Assembly (NCBI RefSeq): GCF_004117855.1
Contig: NZ_QWBW01000030.1
Span: 1-64,000 of the forward strand
From: Modicisalibacter coralii
Lineage (GTDB): Bacteria > Pseudomonadota > Gammaproteobacteria > Pseudomonadales > Halomonadaceae
Direction of reading: 5' to 3'
DNA: 64,000 bases
Made by a program: the position numbers and the translations under genes. Positions 26,535 through 34,420 of this stretch are shown here, in pieces. Numbering within the stretch: position 1 is the first letter of the stretch; every line of letters starts with the position of its first letter. The notes beneath the pieces are model-generated. The model was not told the DNA's origin and made no database searches. It saw only the letters and a list, made by a program, of their open reading frames with translations.

Positions 26535-27311
26535 ATGCCCAGATTCGCCGCCAACCTCAGCATGCTGTTCACCGAGGAGGAGTTTCTCGACCGCTTCGAG
26601 GCCGCCGCGGACGCCGGCTTCAAGGGCGTCGAGTACCTCTTTCCCTACGACTACCCGGCCGCCGACATCAAGCAGCGGCTCGACGATCATGGCCTGACCC
26701 AGGTGCTGTTCAACCTGCCGGCCGGTGACTGGGCCGCCGGCGAGCGCGGCATCGCCTGCCACCCGGATCGCATCGAGGAGTTCCGCGCCGGCGTCGACCG
26801 GGCGATCGAGTACGCCAAGGTGCTGGGCAACACCCAGGTCAACTGCCTGGCGGGCATCCGGCCCGAGGGCGTCAGCGACGCCGACGCCCGCCGCACCCTG
26901 GTGGAGAACCTGCGCTTCGCCGCCGGCAAGCTCGCGGATGCCGGCATCCGGCTGATCGCCGAGCCGATCAATACCCGCGACATCCCGGGCTTCTTCCTCA
27001 ACCGCACCGAGCAGGCGCTGGCGATCTTCGACGAGGTGGGTAGCCGAAACCTCAAGCTGCAGTACGACATCTACCACATGCAGATCATGGAAGGGGATCT
27101 GGCGCCGACCATCGAGAAACATCTCGATCGCATCGCCCATGTGCAATTGGCCGACAACCCGGGCCGCCACGAGCCGGGTACCGGCGAGATCAACTATCCG
27201 TTCCTGTTCGCCCACCTCGACCGGCTGGGTTACGACGGCTGGATCGGTTGCGAGTACAAGCCGGCGACCACCACCCGCGAGGGGCTGGGCTGGCTGGACG
27301 CCGTACGCTGA
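26535..27311 (+). CDS. hyi: Hydroxypyruvate isomerase
   Basis: A 258-residue xylose-isomerase-like TIM barrel. It has PRFAANLSMLFTE, FKGVEYLFPYDY, FNLPAGDWAAGERG, LIAEPINTRDIPGFFL, LQYDIYHMQIMEGDL and HVQLADNPGRHEPGTGEI, matching Hyi. It interconverts hydroxypyruvate and tartronate semialdehyde. Start 26535 follows GAGGAA; the upstream extension overlaps gcl and lacks family similarity. Confidence 0.94.
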   Translation: MPRFAANLSMLFTEEEFLDRFEAAADAGFKGVEYLFPYDYPAADIKQRLDDHGLTQVLFNLPAGDWAAGERGIACHPDRIEEFRAGVDRAIEYAKVLGNTQVNCLAGIRPEGVSDADARRTLVENLRFAAGKLADAGIRLIAEPINTRDIPGFFLNRTEQALAIFDEVGSRNLKLQYDIYHMQIMEGDLAPTIEKHLDRIAHVQLADNPGRHEPGTGEINYPFLFAHLDRLGYDGWIGCEYKPATTTREGLGWLDAVR

Positions 27312-27313
27312 AA

Positions 27314-27450
27314 CGCTACTGCGCTCGGCATCTCGATCGCCGGCGGTGCTCGGAGTCCTCATGTACTGGAGTACATTCCGGCTCCTCCGCGCCGGCGGCG
27401 ACCGACCTGCCATCGCTCGTAACGCGCTTCATGCCAGGAAAGATCAAGAG
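27314..27450. repeat. Long imperfect palindrome between hyi and glxR
   Basis: The centre is TGTACT (27362-27367) facing AGTACA (27370-27375), flanked by GGAG/CTCC and by GCCGGCGG-rich arms. It begins CTGCGCTCGG like the element after allE. Both sit just after a stop codon inside a catabolic operon. Confidence 0.6.
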
Positions 27451-27488
27451 ACGTTGCGACTCATCATGCTAGTAACAGGAGAAGGAAC

Positions 27489-28373
27489 ATGAGCAAGATC
27501 GGTTTTATCGGCCTGGGCATCATGGGTCGTCCCATGGCGGGTCATCTGCTCGACGCCGGCCACGAGCTGGTCACCGTCAAGCGCGACAAGCCGCTGCCCA
27601 GCGAACTCGCCGACAAGGGCATGCAGGAACTGGCCGACCCCAAGGCGGTCGCCGAGGCCTCCGAGGTGATCATCACCATCGTGCCGGACACCCCCGACGT
27701 CGAAGAAGTGCTGTCCGGCGAGGGCGGGGTGATCGAGGGTCTCAAGCCGGGCACGCTGGTCATCGACATGAGCTCGATCGCCCCGCTGGCGACCCAGGAC
27801 TTCGCCAAGCGTATCGAGGCGGCCGGCGGCGAATACGTCGATGCCCCGGTCTCCGGCGGCGAGGGTGGCGCGATCAACGCCGCGCTGACGATCATGGTCG
27901 GCGCCACCCAGGAAGGCTTCACTCGCGCCAACCCGCTGCTCGAACTCATGGGCAAGACCATCACCCACATCGGTGGCCACGGCGCCGGCCAGACCTGCAA
28001 GGTGGCCAACCAGATCGTTGTCGCGCTGACCATCGAAGCGGTCTCCGAGGGGCTGCTGTTCGCCTCGAAGGCCGGGGCCGACGTCGCCAAGGTGCGCGAG
28101 TCGCTGCTCGGCGGCCTGGCCCAGTCGAAGATCCTCGACGTCCACGGCGAGCGCATGATCAAGCGCACCTTCGACCCGGGCTTCAAGATCAAGCTGCACC
28201 AGAAGGACCTCAACCTGGCGCTGGAAGGGGCGCGCAGCCTGAACCTGGCGCTGCCCGGCACCGCCAACGCCCAGCAGCTGTTCCAGGCCTGCGCCGCCCA
28301 TGACGGCGCCGACTGGGACCACGCCGGCATGGTCCGCGCCCTCGAGGCACTGGCCAACCACGAGATCGAGTGA
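27489..28373 (+). CDS. glxR: 2-hydroxy-3-oxopropionate (tartronate semialdehyde) reductase
   Basis: A 294-residue beta-hydroxyacid dehydrogenase. NAD-binding GFIGLGIMGRPMAGHL is at the N-terminus, the substrate motif DAPVSGGEGGA is at about 118-128, and the catalytic Lys lies in GHGAGQTCKVANQI. It reduces tartronate semialdehyde to D-glycerate, completing the Gcl route. garR is the paralogous alternative name; position behind gcl-hyi favours glxR. RBS AGGAGAAGGA. A glycerate kinase gene is not seen in the window. Confidence 0.94.
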   Translation: MSKIGFIGLGIMGRPMAGHLLDAGHELVTVKRDKPLPSELADKGMQELADPKAVAEASEVIITIVPDTPDVEEVLSGEGGVIEGLKPGTLVIDMSSIAPLATQDFAKRIEAAGGEYVDAPVSGGEGGAINAALTIMVGATQEGFTRANPLLELMGKTITHIGGHGAGQTCKVANQIVVALTIEAVSEGLLFASKAGADVAKVRESLLGGLAQSKILDVHGERMIKRTFDPGFKIKLHQKDLNLALEGARSLNLALPGTANAQQLFQACAAHDGADWDHAGMVRALEALANHEIE

Positions 28374-28378
28374 CCCTC

Positions 28379-28407
28379 GCGCGGGCCGCACGGCCCGCGC
28401 CCCTTTC
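28379..28407 (+). terminator. Terminator after glxR
   Basis: GCGCGGGCC-GCAC-GGCCCGCGC forms a perfect 9-bp stem six bases past the stop, followed by CCCTTTC (weak U-tract). Confidence 0.6.
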
Positions 28408-28541
28408 ATGCGGCAGGCTCCCGCCGCCGGGGCGTGACGCGATCCGCTCGGGTGGGCTTTCTGCCCGTGCGCCGGGTCCCGAGACAGGGCGGTTCGGCGC
28501 CTTTCCTGCGGCGAGACCGGCGACACTATTTATGGGTGCGC

Positions 28542-30032
28542 TCACTGTGCCGAGGGAGCCGCCGACACCGCCGCCGCGGGGGCGTTCTCCATGCGCTCGC
28601 GTTCGTGGTCGAGCTTGGCCAGCGCCTCGGCCTCGCTGACGCGCGAGGCGGGCGTGAGCAGGCTCACCACCACGCCGGCGAACGTCGCCACCAGCACGGC
28701 GGGGATGCTGGGATTACCCCAGAAGGCGCTCCAGTCAGCATGGGCGATCACCGCCAGCGAGGTCACCGAGGCACCGATCAGCGTGGCCACTGCGCCCTGC
28801 CAGTTGTAGCGCGGCCAGAAGCGACCCAGAATCCCGCACACGAACATCCCGGCGAGCACCGTCGAGATCATCTTGGTGATGTAACTGATGACGTTGTCGG
28901 AGCTCAGCGCCAAGACCAGCGCCAGGCCGATGGTGGCGACCAGCGCGATACGCGAGTAGAGCACCACGTGGCGTGCCGAGGGGGTGTGGCCGGTGGCCAG
29001 CACGTAGAGGTCGCGCATCAGCGTCGAGACCCCGGCGATGGCGTCCGAACTGGCGCTCGACATGGTCGCCGAGAGCCCGGCGACCAGCAGCAGCAGGCCC
29101 AGGCCCAGCGGCAGCACCTCGGTGGCCAGGAACGGGAAGGCGTAGTTGCTGTTGTCGAGATCGGGGTTGAGCACATGAGTGGCCATGCCGATGATCGCCG
29201 GCACGATCGAGAAGGCCAGGTAGAGCGCGCCGGTGATGAAGAAGGAGCGGCGCACCGAGCCCACCGACTTGCCCGAATAGATGCGCTGGCGGAACGACGG
29301 TGTGGCCAGCACGCCGACGGCGATAACCGTGGCCAGTGACAGCGCCGGCAGGCCGCCGATCTTGGCGATGCCCAGGAAGCTGCTCGCTGCCGGTTCGACG
29401 CCCGCGCTCAGGCCGTCGAAGCCGCCGACGTCGATCAGCGCCATGCCGGCCATCAGGAAGAAGCCCACGAACAGCACGATGGCCTGAATGGTATCGGTCC
29501 AGACCACCGCCATGTAGCCGCCGATCACGCAGTAGACGCCGAAGCCCAGCGCCACGATCACCTTGGCCAGGCTGGGGTCGATGTCGGCCATCCAGGCCAG
29601 ATAGAGTCCGCCACCGAGGATATGCGCGCCCAGCCAGCCGATGCAGGCGACATAGATCAACAGCGCGACGATGTTGCGTACCAGTCGGCTGGCGCCGACG
29701 TAGTAGGACAGCTCCTCGCTCATGGTCATGAAGCGGAATTTACGCACCGGCGCGAAACATATCGCCAGCAACAGCACGCCGATTGCGCCGCCGATGCCGT
29801 AGAGCGCGCCGGCCCAGCCGTTGGTGTAGCCGAAGCCCACCGCGCCCATGCTCGAGCCGGTGCCGACCATGGTCGCCACGGTGGTCCCCACGGTCAGGAA
29901 CAGCGGCACGCTGCGCCCGCCGAGCAGGAAGTCGTCGCCGGTGCCGCGGCTCTTGCGGGACACCCACCAGCCGAAGCCGATCATCGCCACGATGTAGGCG
30001 AAGAAGGTGCCGAGAAAGATATGACTGTTCAT
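28542..30032 (-). CDS. Sodium:solute symporter family protein
   Basis: A 496-residue SSS-family transporter with 12-13 membrane segments. Typical features are GGRSVPLFLTVGTTVATMVGTGSSMGAVGFGY in the first helices and LLLVAGLSATMSSASSDAIAGVSTLMRDLY. It is transcribed after rpiR, the D-aminoacylase and ridA genes (140-bp gap), so it may import N-acyl or free D-amino acids. Substrate cannot be read from sequence. RBS AGAGG. Confidence 0.88.
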   Translation of the reverse strand: MNSHIFLGTFFAYIVAMIGFGWWVSRKSRGTGDDFLLGGRSVPLFLTVGTTVATMVGTGSSMGAVGFGYTNGWAGALYGIGGAIGVLLLAICFAPVRKFRFMTMSEELSYYVGASRLVRNIVALLIYVACIGWLGAHILGGGLYLAWMADIDPSLAKVIVALGFGVYCVIGGYMAVVWTDTIQAIVLFVGFFLMAGMALIDVGGFDGLSAGVEPAASSFLGIAKIGGLPALSLATVIAVGVLATPSFRQRIYSGKSVGSVRRSFFITGALYLAFSIVPAIIGMATHVLNPDLDNSNYAFPFLATEVLPLGLGLLLLVAGLSATMSSASSDAIAGVSTLMRDLYVLATGHTPSARHVVLYSRIALVATIGLALVLALSSDNVISYITKMISTVLAGMFVCGILGRFWPRYNWQGAVATLIGASVTSLAVIAHADWSAFWGNPSIPAVLVATFAGVVVSLLTPASRVSEAEALAKLDHERERMENAPAAAVSAAPSAQ

Positions 30033-30172
30033 ACGTGCCTCTTATACTTGTTGGCTCGGTCGTTGCCGCGACCGAGGCAGTGATGGGAAACGCGACCTAT
30101 TGCTGTGGCTGCGGCGCCGGGGCCTTGCCGGGCTCCGGCGCCCTTTTCGTCATTGGCAGGTCGCTCGCGTGA

Positions 30173-30565
30173 TCAGGCGCGGTCGGCGCGGTAGCACTTG
30201 ACGTCGACCTCGACCTTGCAGTCGACCACCAGGTCCTGGACGCTGCAGATCCGCGCCGGCGGATGCTCGCCGAACACCTCCTTGAACACCTTGTTGAACG
30301 AACTGAAGTAGCGGGCGTCGGTGAGCACGGCGGTGACGTGCACCACGTCCTCCACGCCGTAGCCGGCCTCACGCATGATCGTCAGGCAGTTGTCGAAGGC
30401 CAGACGCGACTGCTCGACGATGCTGCCCTCGACGACCTCGCCGTCGCGCATCGGGGTCTGCCCCGAGACGAACAGCCAGCCGCCGGCCTCGGTGGCGCGG
30501 GCGAAGGGCAGCTTCTGCCCGCCGGTGCCGACGCCGCCTTCGACGCCGTAACGCTGAATACTCAT
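30173..30565 (-). CDS. RidA-family enamine/imine deaminase
   Basis: A 130-residue YjgF/YER057c/UK114 protein. It has KLPFARATEAGGWLFVSGQTP, the conserved DVVHVTAVLTDARYFSSFNKVFKEVF helix region and PPARICSVQDL with the substrate-binding Arg. RidA proteins hydrolyse reactive 2-aminoacrylate-type intermediates made by PLP dehydratases. Its ATG overlaps the D-aminoacylase TGA (ATGA), implying translational coupling. The nearby D-serine/D-threonine PLP enzyme could supply such intermediates. Confidence 0.92.
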   Translation of the reverse strand: MSIQRYGVEGGVGTGGQKLPFARATEAGGWLFVSGQTPMRDGEVVEGSIVEQSRLAFDNCLTIMREAGYGVEDVVHVTAVLTDARYFSSFNKVFKEVFGEHPPARICSVQDLVVDCKVEVDVKCYRADRA

Positions 30566-32055
30566 GAATGCATCTCCGTGGTGGGGGTGGAAATCGGGGT
30601 CGCCGAAAGACGCGTGCGACGTCGCAGCAGGCGCCCGCCGCGGGCGTCGGTGGCCTGGCCGTCGCGGTAGCCGATCGCGCCGTTGACCATCACCAGCGCG
30701 ATACCGCGGGCGGCGGCGATTGGCCGGGCATAGTCGGCGACATCCTCGAGGGTGGCGAGATCGAACAGCGTCAGGTCGGCGTAGGCGCCCTCGCGGATCA
30801 CGCCGCGATCGACCAGGCCGAACTGCGCCGCCGACAGGCCGGTCATCTTGCGCACCGCCTCGGTGAGCGGCAGCAATTCCAGGTCGCGGCTGTAGTGCGC
30901 CAGAACTCTGGGAAAGGCGCCCCACAGCCGCGGATGCGGATGCGGGTCGTTGGGCAGGCCGTCGGAGCCGATCATCGCCAGCGGGTGGGCGAGCACCCGG
31001 CGCATGTCGTCCTCGCTCATGTTGTGGTAGACCGCGCCGGCCGGTTGCATGCGGCGCGCGGCGTCGAGCAGCGAGACGCCCCACGCCTCGGCGATGTCGC
31101 TCAGCCAGCGCTGGGCCTGGTCGGGATGCGGGTCCGACCAGGTGATGAAGATCGCGATCTCGTCGGTGACCTGGCCGAGGTCCAGCGTCGACGAGCCGGC
31201 GGTATAGGGGTAGCAGTCGCAGTGCACGCGCTGGTCGCGGGCAGCCGTCTCGAGCTTGCCGAGTGCCCGCGGCGCGCCGCCCCAGTTGCCGGCGCCGGCG
31301 CACTTGAGATGCGAGATCACCAGGGGCGCACGGCCGTGGCGGGCGGTGGCGAAGGCCTCGTCCATCGCCTCGGGAAGGCCGGCGAACTCGTCGCGCAGAT
31401 GGGTGGTATAGACGCCGCCGGCGGCACCCACCTCGGCGACCAGCGCCTCGATCTCGGCGGCGGGGGCGTGGAAGGCGTTGCGGTAGGCGAGCCCGGTGCT
31501 CAGCCCCAGCGCGCCGGCGTCGAGCGCCTCGCGCAACGCCTCGCGCATGGCCGCGATCTCGGCCGGGCCGGCGGGGCGGGCGAAGTCGTCCATCACCTGG
31601 CTGCGCAGGCTGGTGTGGCCGATCAGCGCGGCGACGTTGACCGCCGGCCGCGCGGCATCCACCGCCTCGGCGTAGGCCTCGAACGTCGGGTAGCGAAAGT
31701 CCTCGGCGCGGCCCAGCAGGTTCATCGGGTCGGGGACCTCGCCGGCGAGCGTCACCGGACTGGCGCTGATGCCGCAGTTGCCGACCACCACCGTTGTGAC
31801 CCCCTGGGAGAGCTTGGGCAGCATCGCCGGGGCGCGGATCACGTTGGTGTCGTCGTGGGTGTGGACGTCGATGAAGCCGGGCGTCAGGCACAGGCCCTCG
31901 GCGTCGATAACGCTGTCGGCGCGGGCCGCGTCGAGCGTGCCTGTCTCATCCACGGCGGCGATGCGCTCGCCGCGGATCGCCACGTCGGCGGTGAAAGCGG
32001 CACCGCCGGTGCCGTCGATCACGGTGGCGCGGCGGAACAGGATGTCGTAGTGCAT
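30562..32055 (-). CDS. N-acyl-D-amino-acid deacylase (D-aminoacylase family)
   Basis: A 497-residue amidohydrolase: FIDVHTHDD metal site, a GNCGISASP segment, GLSTGLAYRNAFHAPAAEIEAL, THLRDEFAGLPEAM, ISHLKCAGAGNWG and IGSDGLPNDPHPHPRLWGAFPRVL. These match the D-aminoacylase/N-acyl-D-glutamate deacylase group, zinc enzymes releasing D-amino acids from N-acyl forms. It begins one base after the regulator's stop and overlaps ridA. Confidence 0.93.
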   Translation of the reverse strand: MHYDILFRRATVIDGTGGAAFTADVAIRGERIAAVDETGTLDAARADSVIDAEGLCLTPGFIDVHTHDDTNVIRAPAMLPKLSQGVTTVVVGNCGISASPVTLAGEVPDPMNLLGRAEDFRYPTFEAYAEAVDAARPAVNVAALIGHTSLRSQVMDDFARPAGPAEIAAMREALREALDAGALGLSTGLAYRNAFHAPAAEIEALVAEVGAAGGVYTTHLRDEFAGLPEAMDEAFATARHGRAPLVISHLKCAGAGNWGGAPRALGKLETAARDQRVHCDCYPYTAGSSTLDLGQVTDEIAIFITWSDPHPDQAQRWLSDIAEAWGVSLLDAARRMQPAGAVYHNMSEDDMRRVLAHPLAMIGSDGLPNDPHPHPRLWGAFPRVLAHYSRDLELLPLTEAVRKMTGLSAAQFGLVDRGVIREGAYADLTLFDLATLEDVADYARPIAAARGIALVMVNGAIGYRDGQATDARGGRLLRRRTRLSATPISTPTTEMHS

Positions 32056-32056
32056 G

Positions 32057-32920
32057 TCAGTCTCCCAGCGGCTGGCGGTCGCCGCCGCCGCGATGGGCGT
32101 CGAGGGTGATCTTGAGCCGACGCAGCTTGTCGCGGGAGCGGTCCTGGTGGCGCAGTGCTAGTTCCAGCGCCAGCACGTCGATGGCGGCGAGCATGGCGTA
32201 ACGCGACGCCGAGGGGTGATAGATGAAGTCGGTCTCGCGGGCGGCCACCGGCAGCACCACGTCGGCGGCCTCGGCGAGCGGCGAGCCGTGGGCGGTGATC
32301 GCCACCACGCGGGCGCCATACTGGCGGGCGATGCGCGCGGCATCGACGGTCTCCGGGGTGTGGCCGCTCACCGACAGGGCGACCACCACGTCGTCGGGTT
32401 CCAGCGTCGAGGCCACCATGCGTGGCAGCAGCGAGTGCGGGTAGGCGCTGATCGCGTAGCCCAGCCGCACCAGGCGGAACTGCAGCTCCTGGGCGAGCAT
32501 GGTCGAACCGCCGCCGGCGCCGAAGGCGAGGATCTGGCGGGCGTCGTCGAGCAGGCGTACCGCGCCGGCGACATCGGCCTGCTCCATCAGCTCGCGGTTG
32601 ACCGCCAGGGTCTGGGCGGCGATGTCGTAGACGGCGGCCAGGCCGTTGGCCTCGCCGGCGTCCTGGATGAAGCGCCGGCCGGCGGCCAGCGACCGGGCCA
32701 GCCGCAGCTTGAGATCGCGGACGTTGCCGCAGCCCACGGCGCGGGCGAAGCGCGTCACGCTGGCGTCGCTGACGTTGGCGCGCTCGGCGATGGCGCCGAT
32801 GCTGGCTTCACTGACGAAATCGATGTCGGCGAAGATCAGCTCGGCGACCTTCTTCTCGGCGTCGCGCAGGCCGGCGAAATCGCTGGTGATGCGCGACAGG
32901 ATGTCGATGTCCTGGGTCAC
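32057..32920 (-). CDS. RpiR/MurR-family regulator (HTH + SIS domain)
   Basis: About 287 residues: an N-terminal RpiR helix-turn-helix (LRDAEKKVAELIFAD, ASIGAIAERANVSDASVTRFARAVGCGNVRDLKLRLARSL) and a C-terminal SIS domain (ILAFGAGGGSTMLAQELQFRLVRLG, VVVALSVSGHTPETVDAARIA). Two consecutive GTG codons can start it (32923 or 32920); the second has better spacing from AGGAG. It is the first gene of the D-aminoacylase operon and divergent from the PLP enzyme, so it probably controls both. The effector is unknown, perhaps an N-acetylated sugar or amino acid. Confidence 0.9.
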   Translation of the reverse strand: MTQDIDILSRITSDFAGLRDAEKKVAELIFADIDFVSEASIGAIAERANVSDASVTRFARAVGCGNVRDLKLRLARSLAAGRRFIQDAGEANGLAAVYDIAAQTLAVNRELMEQADVAGAVRLLDDARQILAFGAGGGSTMLAQELQFRLVRLGYAISAYPHSLLPRMVASTLEPDDVVVALSVSGHTPETVDAARIARQYGARVVAITAHGSPLAEAADVVLPVAARETDFIYHPSASRYAMLAAIDVLALELALRHQDRSRDKLRRLKITLDAHRGGGDRQPLGD

Positions 32921-32966
32921 CACTGTCTCCTGGGGTGAGCGGGTGGCTTGTCTATCGATCAGGCTA

Positions 32967-32981
32967 TGTTATTTTCTAACA
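32967..32981. promoter_or_regulatory. Palindrome TGTTA-N5-TAACA in the rpiR divergent region
   Basis: TGTTATTTTCTAACA lies in an AT-rich stretch about 45 bases upstream of the regulator. Candidate operator half of a two-site arrangement with the next palindrome. Confidence 0.45.
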
Positions 32982-32996
32982 GTAAATCAATATTCG

Positions 32997-33011
32997 TGAA
33001 AGTTGCTTTCA
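32997..33011. promoter_or_regulatory. Palindrome TGAAAG-N3-CTTTCA, candidate RpiR operator
   Basis: Perfect 6-bp arms with a 3-base spacer, between the divergent RpiR gene and the D-amino-acid PLP enzyme. The TGAAA/TTTCA type is common for RpiR-family sites; binding is inferred. Confidence 0.5.
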
Positions 33012-33093
33012 TGGGCCGCCAGGGAGCACCGGCCCGCGAACGCGTCGATCGCGTCATGAACGAACAGGGCACAAGGCCCGGGAGGAAGGACAC

Positions 33094-34314
33094 GTGAGCA
33101 CCCCGACGACGGCGGCGGGCGACAAGGGCACTCCCGAGACGGGCGGATCGCTGCTGGCGGGCGTCAGTCTGCCGGCAGCGGCGATCTTCGAGGCGCCGCT
33201 GGCGCACAACCTGGCGTGGATGCAGCGCTTCGCCGACGCCCATGGCGCCCGTCTCGCGCCGCACGGCAAGACCACCATGGCTCCGGCGCTGTTCCGGCGG
33301 CAGCTCGCCGCCGGCGCCTGGGGCATCACCCTGGCCACCGCGGTGCAGTGCCGGGCGGCCTTCGATGCCGGGGTCGAGCGGCTGCTGCTCGCCAACCAGC
33401 TGGTCGGCGAGCCCAACATGGCGATCGTCGCCGAGCTGATCGATGCCGGTGCCGAGTTCCATTGCGTGGTCGACGGGGCGGACAACGTCGCCGCGCTGGG
33501 GCGCTATTTCGCCGCCCGCGGGCAGACGCTCAACGTGCTGATCGAACTGGGCGTGCCGGGCGGGCGCTGCGGCTGTCGCGATGCCGACCAGGTTGCAGCG
33601 CTGGTGGCGGCGATCGCCGAGCAGCCGGCCCTGGCGCTGGCCGGCATCGAGGGCTACGAGGGCATGATCGCCGGTGGCGACGAGGTGGCCGCGGTGCGCG
33701 CCTATGGCGAACGGCTGGTGGAGGCCGTCAGGGCGCTGCGGGCCAGCGGGGAGCTCCAGCGCGAGGCGCCGATCGTCACCGCCTCCGGGTCGAAGTGGTT
33801 CGACCTGATCGCCGAGGCGTTCGACCGTGCGGAATTGCGCGAGCACTACACGCCGGTGCTGCGCCCGGGCTGCTACGTGGTCCACGATCACCGCCTCTAC
33901 GCCGGCGCCATGGCCGCGGTAAAGGCGCGTCATCCCCGGCTCGAGGGCGAGCTCCAGCCGGCGCTGGAAGTGTTCGCCCACGTCCAGTCGCTGCCCGAAC
34001 CGGGGCTGGCGATCGTCGCCCTGGGCAAGCGTGACATCGGCTTCGAACCGGACCTGCCGTTGCCGCTGCGGCTGTATCCGCTGGCCTCGACGCCGTCGGC
34101 GGCCGAGATGCCACGGGACGTGAGTGCCTGGCGCACCACGCACATCATGGATCAGCACGTCTTCCTGGCGATTCCCGACGATGCCGAGGTGGCGGTCGGC
34201 GACGTGATCGCCTTCGGCACCTCGCATCCCTGCCTGACCTTCGACAAGTGGCGGCGGGTGCTGCTGGTCGATGACGCCCTCGAGGTGCGCGAGGTGATGG
34301 AAACCCGATTCTGA
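33094..34314 (+). CDS. D-serine dehydratase / D-threonine aldolase-like PLP enzyme (DSD1 type)
   Basis: A 406-residue fold-type III PLP protein with an alanine-racemase-like N-terminal barrel. The PLP Lys is in APHGKTTMAP (near residue 60). ELGVPGGRCG, TASGSKWFD and a C-terminal metal-type GTSHPCLTFDKW follow. Related enzymes are eukaryotic-type D-serine dehydratase and D-threonine aldolase; which reaction applies is open. GTG start, RBS GGAGGAAGG. It is divergent from the rpiR-D-aminoacylase-ridA operon and likely degrades the D-amino acids that operon liberates. Confidence 0.87.
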   Translation: MSTPTTAAGDKGTPETGGSLLAGVSLPAAAIFEAPLAHNLAWMQRFADAHGARLAPHGKTTMAPALFRRQLAAGAWGITLATAVQCRAAFDAGVERLLLANQLVGEPNMAIVAELIDAGAEFHCVVDGADNVAALGRYFAARGQTLNVLIELGVPGGRCGCRDADQVAALVAAIAEQPALALAGIEGYEGMIAGGDEVAAVRAYGERLVEAVRALRASGELQREAPIVTASGSKWFDLIAEAFDRAELREHYTPVLRPGCYVVHDHRLYAGAMAAVKARHPRLEGELQPALEVFAHVQSLPEPGLAIVALGKRDIGFEPDLPLPLRLYPLASTPSAAEMPRDVSAWRTTHIMDQHVFLAIPDDAEVAVGDVIAFGTSHPCLTFDKWRRVLLVDDALEVREVMETRF

Positions 34315-34420
34315 GCGTCGGCGGCACGGCGGGCTGGAGACGGCGACGCTGGCACGCTAGGCTGTGCCGCGATCGCGCCGGGAGGGCGCTGTCTTGACTC
34401 GCCGTTTACAGGGAACCGTC

